Assembly (NCBI GenBank): GCA_008107755.1
Contig: VIRH01000082.1
Location: 186,001 to 250,000, forward strand
Length of the DNA stretch: 64,000 bases
Direction of reading: 5' to 3'
From: Rhodobacterales bacterium
Lineage (GTDB): Bacteria; Pseudomonadota; Alphaproteobacteria; Rhizobiales; Stappiaceae
Numbering within the stretch: the stretch's first letter is position 1; the number at the start of each line of letters is the position of its first letter. Under the pieces are notes generated by a model. That model was given only the letters and a program-made list of their open reading frames with translations. It did no database searches and was not told where the DNA came from. Of the stretch, positions 1 through 8,747 are shown piece after piece. Both the position numbers and the translations under genes were made by a program.

Positions 1-972
1 GCGGTCGATCGGGTGGAACTGGTTGCGAGGGTCCGCGGCTTTCTGGAAACCAAGCCTGTGGCCGACGGGTCCAAGGTGAAGAAAGGCGAGTTGATCTATA
101 CGATCGAGAAGGATCAGTATCAGGCCGCCCTGTCCAAGGCGCAGGCGGATCTCGCGAGTGCCCAGGCCAATGCCAATCTTCAGTCCGCCAACGAGCGCCG
201 GGATGAAGATCTTCTCAAGAAGGGGCATATTTCTCAGGCAAACTACGATGCGACGCTGGCGCAGAAACAGCAGGCCGAGGCTTCGGTTCAAGCTTCCCAG
301 GCGGAAGTCCAGCAGGCGCAACTCAACCTCAGCTACACGGATATTTCAGCGCCATTCGCAGGACAGCTCGGCAAGTCGACCTACAGCATCGGAGAGCTTG
401 TTGGCCCGAGCACGGATCCGCTCGCCAATCTCGTTCAGCTGGCGCCGGTCTATGTGAATTTCTCCGTCAGCGAGTCGCAGTATCTGAATGCGGTGAAGAC
501 CCACGGCATCAACCCTGATGACATCTCCGAGGACAAGTCGCCGAGTATCGGTCTGGTCCTGCCGAACGGTGAGACCTACGACGAGAAGGGAAAGATCGTC
601 TATGTCGACAATAGCGTCGATCCCAACACCGGGACGATTTCCTTCCGCGGTCAATTCGATAACAAGGACGTCAAGCTTCTTGCGGGTACCTATGTGACGG
701 TGGTCCTGGAAGCTCCGAAGTCCGAAACCGCGCTTGTCGTACCCCAGGCTGCGATCCAGCGTGATCAGGAAGGGGCTTTTGCTCTTGCGATCACCTCCGA
801 CAAGAAGGTCGCGCAGAAATATGTCGATCTCGGCCAGCAGGTCGATACGGAATATGTGGTCACCAAGGGGCTGACGGAAGGCGAGGAAGTGATTGTCGAG
901 GGCCTGCAGAAGGTTCGTCCCGGCGTCGTGGTCAATCCCGTCCTCGCAACCAAGCCAGCGGGGCAGAACTGA
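1..972 (+). CDS. RND efflux periplasmic adaptor (membrane fusion protein), 5' truncated
   Basis: This is the C-terminal part of an AcrA/MexA-type adaptor, which links an inner-membrane RND pump to an outer-membrane channel in the periplasm. The reading frame is open from base 1; the GTG at 13 is internal, because it sits in the barrel-sandwich motif VELVARVRGFL that normally lies some 60 residues into the protein. The signal peptide or lipobox is therefore outside the window. After this half-motif come an Ala/Gln-rich alpha-hairpin (about visible residues 40-110), the second lipoyl-like half (SYTDISAPFAG) and a beta-barrel. The stop abuts the pump's ATG, so the two genes are an operon. No outer-membrane channel gene follows. 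Confidence 0.93.
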   Translation, partial: AVDRVELVARVRGFLETKPVADGSKVKKGELIYTIEKDQYQAALSKAQADLASAQANANLQSANERRDEDLLKKGHISQANYDATLAQKQQAEASVQASQAEVQQAQLNLSYTDISAPFAGQLGKSTYSIGELVGPSTDPLANLVQLAPVYVNFSVSESQYLNAVKTHGINPDDISEDKSPSIGLVLPNGETYDEKGKIVYVDNSVDPNTGTISFRGQFDNKDVKLLAGTYVTVVLEAPKSETALVVPQAAIQRDQEGAFALAITSDKKVAQKYVDLGQQVDTEYVVTKGLTEGEEVIVEGLQKVRPGVVVNPVLATKPAGQN

Positions 973-3900
973 ATGTTTTCCCGCTTCTTTATCTACCGGC
1001 CGAAGTTCGCGCTGGTTATTTCGATCGTCATTACCATCGCCGGAGCGCTCGGCTACATTTCGCTGCCGGTCGAGCAGTTTCCCAACATCACGCCGCCCGT
1101 CGTGAACGTCACTGCAAGCTATACCGGCGCCAACGCCGAAGTGCTTGAGGAGACCGTCGCCGCTCCGATCGAGGAGCAGGTCAACGGCGTCGACAACATG
1201 ATCTACATGCAGTCGACAAGCAATGACACGGGCAACTATTCGCTGAACGTGACCTTCGATGTCGGAACCGATCCCGATATCGCAACCGTCAACACCCAGA
1301 ACCGTGTCAGTCAGGCAACCAGCCAGTTGCCGAGCGTGGTGACCTCGAATGGTGTGACTGTTCAGAAGGCCAGCACGAACATGTTGCTGGTGATCACGCT
1401 CTATTCGCCGAACGGTACCTACGATCCAGTGTTTCTGTCGAACTACGCGTCGATCAACCTCAAGGACGCGCTCGCACGCGTCCCGGGCGTCGGCAATGCG
1501 GATGTGATGACGGATTTCGCCTATGGCATGCGAATCTGGCTGGATCCAGACCGGCTTGTCAGCCTCGGCATGACGCCTTCGGACTTCATCTCGGCGGTCG
1601 AGGACCAGAACATCCAGGTCGCAGCCGGCCAGATCGGTGCGCCGCCCGTGCCGTCCGGACAGCAGTTTCAATATACGATCAAGGCCAAGGGCCGCCTGAC
1701 GAGCGTCCAGGAGTTCAAGGACATCATTCTGAGGACCGGCTCGGATGGAGCCGTTGTCCGGATCGGCGACGTCGCCCGGGTGGATCTGGGTGCGCAGTAT
1801 TATTCAGCTTCCGGTGAATACAACAGCAAGCCGGCTACGGTTCTTGCGATCTATCAGGCGCCTGGGGCCAACGCTCTGCAGGTGTCCGAAGCCGTTCTGG
1901 AGCGGCTCGACAGCCTGTCGGAGAATTTCCCCTCCGACATGGAATACGGTGTTCCATTCAACACGACGGACTTCGTGTCCCAGTCATTGAAAGACGTGAT
2001 CACCACACTGTTCCTGACGTTCCTGCTGGTTGTGTCCGTGGTGTTCATTTTCCTCGGCAACTGGCGGGCGACGATCATTCCGACCATCGCAATTCCGGTT
2101 TCGCTGATCGGCACATTCGCTGTGCTGCTCGCACTCGGGATGACACTCAACACGATTTCGCTCTTCGCACTTGTCCTCGCCATCGGCATCGTTGTCGATG
2201 ACGCAATCGTGGTCGTGGAAAACGTTGAGCGAACGATGGAGGAAGATGGGCTGCCGCCCAAGGAGGCGACGGCCAAGTCGATGGAGCAGATCACCAGTCC
2301 GATCATTGCGACGACGCTGGTGCTTCTGGCTGTTTTCGTGCCAACGATCTTCATGCCGGGGATCACTGGCCGGCTTTACTCGCAGTTTGCCGCGACGATC
2401 TCCATTTCGGTTCTGATCTCCTCCGTGAACGCGCTGACTTTGTCGCCGGCGCTCTGCGGTCTGATCCTGAAGCGTCGGTCGGGTCCCCCGAGGGGAATCA
2501 TGGGGCTGTTCGACCGCGGCATCAACGGCGTGCGAAACGGTTATTCAGCTGTCGTGCGTCGCCTTGTGCGCGTTGCGTTCATCGGGCTTGTCGTCGTGGC
2601 GGGGGCGGTGGCGTTGATCGTCACTCTGGGCGGTACGCTTCCCCAGGGCTTTCTTCCGTCGGAAGATCAGGGCTACCTGATGGTCGATGTGCAGCTTCCG
2701 GACGGTGCGTCTCTTGAGCGTACCGAAGAAGTCACGAAGCAGGTCGTCGACCTGACATCGAAGACGCCGGGCGTGAAGGATGTCGTGATCGTCAACGGGT
2801 ATTCGATCCTCAACGGAGCGACCTCATCGAACGCGGCGCTTGTCATTGCGACCATGACGAGTTGGGAGGATCGGCAGGCGCCGAACCTTCGTATCAATGC
2901 GATCCTGGCAAAATTCTGGGCCGACTTCTCGACCATCCCGGGCGCCAATATCGTGGCATTCAATCCGCCGCCGATCCCGGGTCTCGGAACGACCGGCGGC
3001 GTTCAGGCCATGTTGCAGCAGACTGGTGATGGCTCACCGCAGGATCTCGCCTCGGCACTCGGATCGCTGATCTATTCGGCCAACCAGAGCCAGGCCATCG
3101 GCAGAGCCTATTCGACCTTCCGCGCAAACGTGCCGCAGATCTTCGTCAATCTGGACCGCGAGAGAGCCAAATCTCTTGGCGTGAACGTTTCGGATGTCTT
3201 CAACACCCTTCAGGCGTATCTCGGGTCGTACTACATCAACGACTTCAACATTTTCGGCCGGGTCTACAAGGTGATGATCCAGGCCGAGGGGGAATACAGG
3301 GACCGTGTCGAGGATATCGGCAGGCTTTATGTGCGATCATCCGAAGGAACCATGGTTCCGATGACAAGCATCCTGACCACGGAGAACGTTCTCGGGCCGC
3401 AGATCCTAACGCGTTACAACATGTTCCGGTCTGCTGCGGTGATGGCAGACCCCGCCCCGGGAGCGTCGACCGGTGTCGTCATCAACGACGTCGAAGCCGC
3501 CGCCAAGGAAGCGCTTCCGCCCGGCTATACGACCCAATGGACCGGCACGGCGCTGCAGCAGCTCGGGGCAGGGCAGATCGTCATGTTCATCCTGCTGCTG
3601 TCGATCCTGTTCACCTATCTGTTCCTGGTGGCTCAGTACGAAAGCTGGACGATGCCGCTGGCGATCCTGATGTCAGTCTCCTTTGCCATTTTCGGCGCGT
3701 TGTTTGCCGTCTTCGTTACGGGAGGCGACGTCAATCTCTATACGCAGATCGGAATGATCATGCTTGTCGGCATGGGGGCTAAGAACGCGATTCTGATTGT
3801 CGAATTCGCGATGGAGCAGCGTGCAGCAGGTAAATCCATTACGGAAGCGGCAGTTGAAGCTGCGCACCTGCGGTTCAGGGCCGTGATGATGACAGCCTTG

Positions 3901-4122
3901 TCGTTCCTTCTGGGTGTCGTTCCGTTGATGACAGCCTCCAGTGCCGGCGCAGCCAGCCAGAAGGCCATCGGCTTCGCCGTTTTCGGGGGCATGTTGTTTG
4001 CGACAGGCGTCGGGATCCTGATGATCCCCATCCTGTATGTCTGCCTTCAGACCATGCGTGAAAAGGTCAAGGGTTGGTTCGGCGCAAACAGGCACGAGGC
4101 AGAGCAGACGCCGGCCTCTTGA
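973..4122 (+). CDS. RND efflux pump, HAE1 (AcrB/MexB) family inner-membrane transporter
   Basis: Proton-driven multidrug or hydrophobe exporter of 1049 residues, the usual length for AcrB-type pumps. The N-terminal transmembrane helix (about 10-30) is followed by the first porter domain; the TM4 motif GIVVDDAIVVVENVE carries the two proton-relay aspartates at 409 and 410, and TM10 has the partner lysine at 937 (GMGAKNAILIVEF). The start ATG directly follows the adaptor's TGA without a gap, so translation is probably coupled. The substrate cannot be read from sequence. The tripartite system would need an outer-membrane factor encoded elsewhere. Confidence 0.96.
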   Translation: MFSRFFIYRPKFALVISIVITIAGALGYISLPVEQFPNITPPVVNVTASYTGANAEVLEETVAAPIEEQVNGVDNMIYMQSTSNDTGNYSLNVTFDVGTDPDIATVNTQNRVSQATSQLPSVVTSNGVTVQKASTNMLLVITLYSPNGTYDPVFLSNYASINLKDALARVPGVGNADVMTDFAYGMRIWLDPDRLVSLGMTPSDFISAVEDQNIQVAAGQIGAPPVPSGQQFQYTIKAKGRLTSVQEFKDIILRTGSDGAVVRIGDVARVDLGAQYYSASGEYNSKPATVLAIYQAPGANALQVSEAVLERLDSLSENFPSDMEYGVPFNTTDFVSQSLKDVITTLFLTFLLVVSVVFIFLGNWRATIIPTIAIPVSLIGTFAVLLALGMTLNTISLFALVLAIGIVVDDAIVVVENVERTMEEDGLPPKEATAKSMEQITSPIIATTLVLLAVFVPTIFMPGITGRLYSQFAATISISVLISSVNALTLSPALCGLILKRRSGPPRGIMGLFDRGINGVRNGYSAVVRRLVRVAFIGLVVVAGAVALIVTLGGTLPQGFLPSEDQGYLMVDVQLPDGASLERTEEVTKQVVDLTSKTPGVKDVVIVNGYSILNGATSSNAALVIATMTSWEDRQAPNLRINAILAKFWADFSTIPGANIVAFNPPPIPGLGTTGGVQAMLQQTGDGSPQDLASALGSLIYSANQSQAIGRAYSTFRANVPQIFVNLDRERAKSLGVNVSDVFNTLQAYLGSYYINDFNIFGRVYKVMIQAEGEYRDRVEDIGRLYVRSSEGTMVPMTSILTTENVLGPQILTRYNMFRSAAVMADPAPGASTGVVINDVEAAAKEALPPGYTTQWTGTALQQLGAGQIVMFILLLSILFTYLFLVAQYESWTMPLAILMSVSFAIFGALFAVFVTGGDVNLYTQIGMIMLVGMGAKNAILIVEFAMEQRAAGKSITEAAVEAAHLRFRAVMMTALSFLLGVVPLMTASSAGAASQKAIGFAVFGGMLFATGVGILMIPILYVCLQTMREKVKGWFGANRHEAEQTPAS

Positions 4123-4131
4123 GGCCGGTGT
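4108..4131 (+). terminator. Candidate terminator hairpin at the end of the RND operon
   Basis: An inverted repeat with arms at 4108-4116 and 4123-4131 (CCGGCC core, one G-T wobble) spans the pump's stop codon and is followed by a short T-rich stretch (ATTTTG). The T run is weak, so termination is plausible but not assured. Confidence 0.4.
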
Positions 4132-4375
4132 CATTTTGATAGACTTCGGAATAGTTGCCGATTTCTTCCGAGCCTTCGATTCTGCTGACGTGTCTCAACA
4201 CATCTGACGCAGGGGACGTTTCGTCCGCTGCGTGCGTGAAGCTCTTATTCTGCGTGTCTAAAATGCAATCTGAAGGAACATGGTTCTGACTGTGTACAAG
4301 TCAGGTGCCATGTCTGCTCGCGAGCGAGCCCGAATATGCGATTGTCTGAATGATTGGCTAAGTCTCTGGAAAACT

Positions 4376-4451
4376 TGGTGAGCCGACAGGGGTTCGAACC
4401 CTGGACCTACTGATTAAAAGTCAGTTGCTCTACCAGCTGAGCTATCGGCTC
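4376..4451 (-). tRNA. tRNA-Lys (anticodon UUU)
   Basis: Read on the minus strand, this is a 76-nt cloverleaf with a perfect 7-bp acceptor stem (GAGCCGA with TCGGCTC), the D-loop AGCTGGTAGAGC, anticodon arm ACTGA-CTTTTAA-TCAGT with anticodon TTT, T-arm GGTTCGAACC, discriminator A and an encoded CCA. It stands alone between the RND operon and a small unknown gene. No integrase or duplicated 3' end is visible nearby, so there is no sign that it serves as an attachment site. Confidence 0.97.
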
Positions 4452-4812
4452 TCACCAGTTTCCGGGACTGCGGTGGCGTCGCCGCCGCGTTGGTGGCGTG
4501 TGTTTAGGCCGTCGCAGATGACATTGCAAGGGGCAAAATGAGTTTTTTCCCCATGCCATTTCGAGCCAGCAAAACGACAGAGAACGACAAGCTATCCAGC
4601 GTGCAAAGGTAGGGGAAGGAGGCTGGGATATGTAGTTCAAGAAATGTTTTGATACCGATGAGTAATATAATTAAGTACAGCTTTGCAATCTTCTGGTTGA
4701 AACATTATGGTATTTTCAGTTTTGATGAAATAATGATCATTCTACTGCAAAAACTGTCAGGTAGCGCAATATTCCTTTGTGAGGTAAAGTTATGCCGGAA
4801 ATGAGAGGTTAG
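4452..4812. other. Gene-free stretch upstream of tRNA-Lys and the small gene
   Basis: No convincing reading frame. Bases about 4640-4790 are markedly AT-rich compared with the GC-rich surroundings, which would suit promoters for the divergent tRNA-Lys (minus) and the small gene at 4813 (plus). I could not assign clear -35/-10 pairs. The 253 bases at 4123-4375, on the other side of the tRNA, likewise show nothing beyond the hairpin at their start. Confidence 0.5.
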
Positions 4813-5106
4813 ATGCACACGACAACGTTTGATGCGCACTCCAGTTCGGTGGAGTTCGATTTTGTGAAGGGGCACATCGCTGCGACGATGACCCTTATTC
4901 ACGCACTGATCGAGCAGGATCTGATAGATCGTGACCGGCTCGATTCCTTTTTCGCCTCTTTCGTCAGCGACCTTCCGCACAACCGGGAAACACTCGGATT
5001 GAGACTGATCATCGATCAGTGGCGTCAGGGACTGCGGGATGGTGAAGCAGAAGAAGAGCTGAAAGCAAAACTCTTCGAAGTTATCAGTGGAGGCCGAAAC
5101 AACTGA
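4813..5106 (+). CDS. Small conserved-looking hypothetical protein, 97 aa
   Basis: I do not recognise a family. The ATG is preceded by a purine-rich GAGAGG about 6 bases upstream, and a strong intrinsic terminator follows at 5170, so this looks like a real monocistronic gene. The product is soluble, acidic and mostly helical, with no signal peptide or membrane segment. Its middle is rich in Asp/Arg/Leu (EQDLIDRDRLDSFFASF) and it ends in a charged helix with the run EAEEELKAKL. A regulatory or adaptor role is possible but not supported by any motif. Confidence 0.6.
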   Translation: MHTTTFDAHSSSVEFDFVKGHIAATMTLIHALIEQDLIDRDRLDSFFASFVSDLPHNRETLGLRLIIDQWRQGLRDGEAEEELKAKLFEVISGGRNN

Positions 5107-5169
5107 GTGCATGACGATATGACCGGGCCTGGAGGTGGGGCCGGTGCATATTTCCTTTCGTTTTTGACG

Positions 5170-5190
5170 AGGCGCTGAGGCGCCTTTTTT
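5170..5190 (+). terminator. Rho-independent terminator
   Basis: A 6-bp stem AGGCGC/GCGCCT (5170-5175 with 5180-5185), a four-base loop and a run of six T. It lies 64 bases after the stop of the small gene at 4813-5106 and before the solute-binding protein gene, separating the two transcripts. Confidence 0.85.
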
Positions 5191-5384
5191 GATTCGTGGA
5201 GCCCCTGGCTGAGAACCTGTTTCTGCGGCAGATCCCTTTCTGACCGAGCGGGGGAATCGAGTGTCTGTTACCAAACAACGCGTGCAGCGCCTGTGGCCAA
5301 CACCTCTGGTGTTTGATTGCCCGGTTTGCTATCCCTTCTGCCCAACGCATCAGTTCGGTTGACAGAAGAAGGTTGCTGGGGGTC

Positions 5385-6428
5385 ATGGGAGTTTTTGCGG
5401 CAGAAGCCGACACGCTGTCCCGAAAGTTCAGGGGCCTTTTTGCCCCCCTGAAGAAGGCTGCAAACGCCGCAGCACTGCTTGTTTTGACAGGGTTTCATCT
5501 TTCTGGATCGCCGGCGAATGCGGCCGACCAGACCTTCATCACGATCGGTACCGCGGGTGTGACCGGTGTCTATTACCCGGCCGGCAGCGCCGCATGCCAG
5601 ATCCTCAATGAAAACCGGAAGCTGCACGGGGTACGCTGTTCGGCCGAGACCACACTTGGCTCCATTGAGAACCTCGCAAAGCTGAAATCAGGCGATTTTG
5701 AATTTGCCTTCGTTCAGTCGGACTGGCAGCATCATGCCTTCACGGGGTCGTCTGTTTTTGAAGGCGAGGGCCCGGACGCGAAGCTGCGATCCGTCCTTGC
5801 GCTTCATGCGGAGGTGGCCACGATTGTCGTTCGCGAGGGATCGGACTTCAGGGCGCTAGATGATCTTAAGGGCGCTCGGGTGAATATCGGAAGCAGCGGA
5901 TCCGGGGCCGACGCTTCCTGGCAGGTGCTGACCAGCGAATTGGGTTGGACCGACGATGACAATGCGCATGTCGAAGACCTCAATCCGAGCGAGCTTGCTG
6001 ACGCATTGTGTACGGATCGGATCGATGCCTATTTCATGCTCATCGGGCATCCTGCCGGATTGATCGATGAAACGCTCGAGAAATGCGACATCCGCATTCT
6101 GGGTTTCGAAGAGGACCAACTTGAGGACGTGTTTGGGAAGTCGCCGTTCTACACGAAGGCAGAGATCCCCGCTGGTCTCTACGGCCTATCGGAGCCCGTA
6201 GCGTCGTATGGCGTCGTGGCGACGCTCGTCACGAGCGAGGATGTGCCTCAGGAAATCGTGTATACGCTCGTTCAAGCTGTCTACGACCATTTCGACAGTT
6301 TCAAGAGCCTTCACCCAGCGCTTTCAGCGCTCGAAGCGGATGATCTCGTCGGTGACCGGATGGCGGCCCCGCTACATCCTGGCGCATTGAAATTCTTTTC
6401 CGAAAAAGGCCTATTGCCGTCGAGATGA
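5385..6428 (+). CDS. TAXI-family TRAP transporter solute-binding protein
   Basis: A periplasmic binding protein of the TAXI branch of TRAP transporters, which bind organic anions or amino acids. The mature part opens with FITIGTAGVTGVYYPAGSA, the family signature, followed by NIGSSGSGADASW. I chose the ATG at 5385 (347 aa): it leaves an N-region with KK and a hydrophobic segment ALLVLTGFHL ending at SPANAADQ, a good signal peptidase I site. A TTG at 5313 in the same frame would give a longer, less signal-like N-terminus. No fused DctQM permease gene is adjacent, so its partner lies elsewhere or is lost. Confidence 0.88.
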   Translation: MGVFAAEADTLSRKFRGLFAPLKKAANAAALLVLTGFHLSGSPANAADQTFITIGTAGVTGVYYPAGSAACQILNENRKLHGVRCSAETTLGSIENLAKLKSGDFEFAFVQSDWQHHAFTGSSVFEGEGPDAKLRSVLALHAEVATIVVREGSDFRALDDLKGARVNIGSSGSGADASWQVLTSELGWTDDDNAHVEDLNPSELADALCTDRIDAYFMLIGHPAGLIDETLEKCDIRILGFEEDQLEDVFGKSPFYTKAEIPAGLYGLSEPVASYGVVATLVTSEDVPQEIVYTLVQAVYDHFDSFKSLHPALSALEADDLVGDRMAAPLHPGALKFFSEKGLLPSR

Positions 6429-6570
6429 AGGGGGCAAGCCAAGTGGCGGCCGGGTCTGCTCTCCAAAAGGTGAGCGGCATTTGTTTTGCCTGGCTCGTCC
6501 CTTCGAGTAAGTCAGGTGCGACAAGTATGCCGATTCTAACCGGCAACAGGATATTGGACCGGAATACCCG

Positions 6571-7311
6571 ATGATTCAGGATGTAACGATAATTGGCGCC
6601 ACATTCGCCGGAGTGCTTTCTTTCGTCTCCCCTTGTGTTTTGCCCCTTGTGCCGCCATATCTCGGGTTTCTGGCCGGTGTTTCGCTGGAACAGCTGACGG
6701 GCGAGAGCGAAGACCGCACCGCAGCGTCTCGCCGAGTGTTTCTGAGCGCGCTTGTCTTCGTTCTCGGATTTTCGACCGTGTTCGTCCTGCTGGGAGCCAC
6801 AGCCAGTTTTCTAGGGCAGTTCATCCGATCGTATCTCGATTATCTGGGGTATATCGCCGGTGCCGCGATCATCGTGATGGGGCTGCACTTTCTTGGTGTT
6901 TTTCGAATCGGGCTTCTCTATCGGGAAGCGCGTGTTCACGTCGAAAAGAAACCTGCTGGTCCGCTCGGAGCCTACTTCATCGGTCTTGCTTTCGGGTTTG
7001 GCTGGACACCATGTGTCGGTCCGATCCTGGCCGCAATCCTGTTCGTGGCCGGAACCGAGGACACTGTCGGCAAAGGTGCCCTTTTGCTAAGCGCCTACGC
7101 ACTCGGACTAGGCATTCCGTTTCTGATCGCCGCGTTGTTTGCAGGGCCGTTTCTCAAATTCATGAAGCGGTTTCGCAAGCACATGGGGGCCGTGGAAAAG
7201 ACCATGGGCGGCGTTCTCGTGCTGACTGGAATCATGTTTTTGACAGGGCAGATGGCGACAATCTCCTACTGGCTGTTGGAGACATTTCCGACGTTTCAGG
7301 CGATCGGATAG
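6571..7311 (+). CDS. CcdA/DsbD-type cytochrome c biogenesis thiol transporter
   Basis: A polytopic inner-membrane protein of 246 aa that passes reducing equivalents from cytoplasmic thioredoxin to periplasmic thiol-redox proteins, usually for cytochrome c maturation. About six membrane segments are visible. The two conserved redox cysteines are in VSPCVLPLVPPYLGFL (C22) and GWTPCVGPILA (C148), each in the canonical Pro-rich helix. No apocytochrome or ccm gene is next to it. It lies 142 bases after the TAXI protein gene on the same strand and may or may not share its transcript. Confidence 0.93.
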   Translation: MIQDVTIIGATFAGVLSFVSPCVLPLVPPYLGFLAGVSLEQLTGESEDRTAASRRVFLSALVFVLGFSTVFVLLGATASFLGQFIRSYLDYLGYIAGAAIIVMGLHFLGVFRIGLLYREARVHVEKKPAGPLGAYFIGLAFGFGWTPCVGPILAAILFVAGTEDTVGKGALLLSAYALGLGIPFLIAALFAGPFLKFMKRFRKHMGAVEKTMGGVLVLTGIMFLTGQMATISYWLLETFPTFQAIG

Positions 7312-7332
7312 CCACGGAACGAGCGTTCTGGT

Positions 7333-8574
7333 TCAAAAAGCACTGTCAGGAAAGTCGGCCGCCGTTACCAGCGGTTCGCCCGCGTAAAGGGCAGGTTGGC
7401 AGAACTCGGTCACGTCCAGCATCTGCAGACAGGCAACAGCGGCATCCGCGGCATTGGCAAAGGGGCCGACGAGCAGTGAGACGCCACCTTCCGCGACTTC
7501 TCGCTTCAGGATGAGCGGGCGCAAGTCCCGAATACGCTCTTCGTTCTGTTCCTTGAACGCGCCCCAGGCCCTGGTAGCATCCGCCGAAGTGGTGTAGCGC
7601 CCGATCACCGCCCCGAAATCGCTTCTTCTCAGCTTGTTTTCTCCGCCGCCTTTCAACCGGCCTGCCGGTGTCGAGGGCGTCACGATCGCGGGTTTTGCCG
7701 TGGTGAGGGTGGGGGAGGTATCAACCATCCGAGGCCGTGCTTCAGGAGATTGGGGCGGGATCGACGCGGTCGCCTCGGGCGGCTGCGAATCTCGCGGCAA
7801 GGTAACGATCCTGACCGGCTCGGACGTCTTTGCAGGATCGGTCAGCGCAGTCGCATCTCGTGCGCGCTGCTCGTCGTTGTTCATGCTGACGATACGGGCC
7901 GGAACATTGTTGCTCCCCTTCGCCGGTGCCCGCGATCCCATTCGCTCCGGATTGGGCGGAGGCACGGTCACTTGCGCGGTGGTCTTCAGAGACCTCTTGG
8001 CCTTTGGCGCTGTTGCCTTGCCGTTGGTCTGCGCAATCTTAGCCTCGGAAGAGGCGGCACCGGAAACAACTCCGGGTGCTGGTTCCAGTGCGGTCGAAAT
8101 GTGGGGCGTCACGACCGTCGGCGGCGTGCGGGAGGTCTGCTCGCTGGAGGCAATCTGCAATTCGAGCGCGGCGATGCGCTTCGCGTAGGCCGTGTTCTGT
8201 TCCGTCAGGGCTCCGAGTCGGCGGCGCAAACCGACGAGTTCTCTCTGGAGTACCTCGATCTTTTCCTGATTGTATCTGGCTACTTTCAGGTCAGCGTCGT
8301 CTTCCGGCATCTGCATGATGCCGATTGGCACCGTCCCTGAATGCGGGATTGATGCTGTGCTTTCGATATCGCCGGCCGGGGGAAGGAAAAGTCCACCGGA
8401 ACCGGTTCCGCTCACACCTTGCAAGGCAGTGCGACCACCGAACTGGTAAGAGGCAAGTCCGACCGTTCCCATGATGAGCGCGGCAAACGCCCAGGACACC
8501 AGACCTACGCGCGGCGGCGTAAAGGTCTGACTGAACACGTCCTGCAAAGATCGTCTTGCACGCGGCTTAGTCAA
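7333..8574 (-). CDS. SPOR-domain envelope protein with single N-terminal membrane anchor
   Basis: A 413-aa bitopic protein: a short basic cytoplasmic tail, a transmembrane helix at about 25-45 (WAFAALIMGTVGLASY), a coiled-coil segment at about 95-140 (EKIEVLQRELVGLRRRLGAL), a long Pro/Ser/Thr-rich linker, and a C-terminal domain (about 325-405) resembling SPOR, with FGAVIGRYTTSADATRAW and LLVGPFANAADA. SPOR domains bind denuded glycan strands at the division site. The layout resembles periplasmic division or cell-wall proteins, but the exact role is unknown. It is divergent from glmU, whose product makes a cell-wall precursor, and convergent with the ccdA-like gene. Confidence 0.75.
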   Translation of the reverse strand: MTKPRARRSLQDVFSQTFTPPRVGLVSWAFAALIMGTVGLASYQFGGRTALQGVSGTGSGGLFLPPAGDIESTASIPHSGTVPIGIMQMPEDDADLKVARYNQEKIEVLQRELVGLRRRLGALTEQNTAYAKRIAALELQIASSEQTSRTPPTVVTPHISTALEPAPGVVSGAASSEAKIAQTNGKATAPKAKRSLKTTAQVTVPPPNPERMGSRAPAKGSNNVPARIVSMNNDEQRARDATALTDPAKTSEPVRIVTLPRDSQPPEATASIPPQSPEARPRMVDTSPTLTTAKPAIVTPSTPAGRLKGGGENKLRRSDFGAVIGRYTTSADATRAWGAFKEQNEERIRDLRPLILKREVAEGGVSLLVGPFANAADAAVACLQMLDVTEFCQPALYAGEPLVTAADFPDSAF

Positions 8575-8747
8575 AATGGCAGTTTCCCGGATCGGAAAGC
8601 GAATCTCGTCAACGATAGCTTATCTGGCGCTGATTATCGTTAATGAAGTGGAAACTGGAACGTAGAAGAAGCCGGATCTTTCAATGTTCTGTGGATCGGG
8701 GCATATAAGGCCAAACGTTTGACGTTTCTCGATCGGTTCTTGTTGGG

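Noticed and set aside
346..1671. Long minus-strand open frame (441 codons) over the RND adaptor and pump
   Set aside because: It is antisense to two strongly supported genes, rich in His/Asp/Arg as expected of a shadow frame in GC-rich DNA, and matches nothing.
4530..4552. GGGG-AAAA/TTTT-CCCC imperfect inverted repeat
   Set aside because: Arms are interrupted and it lies upstream of the tRNA, not behind a gene; not convincing as a terminator.
4376..4812. tRNA-Lys as the edge of an integrated element
   Set aside because: No integrase, no repeated tRNA 3' end and no phage genes in the following kilobases.
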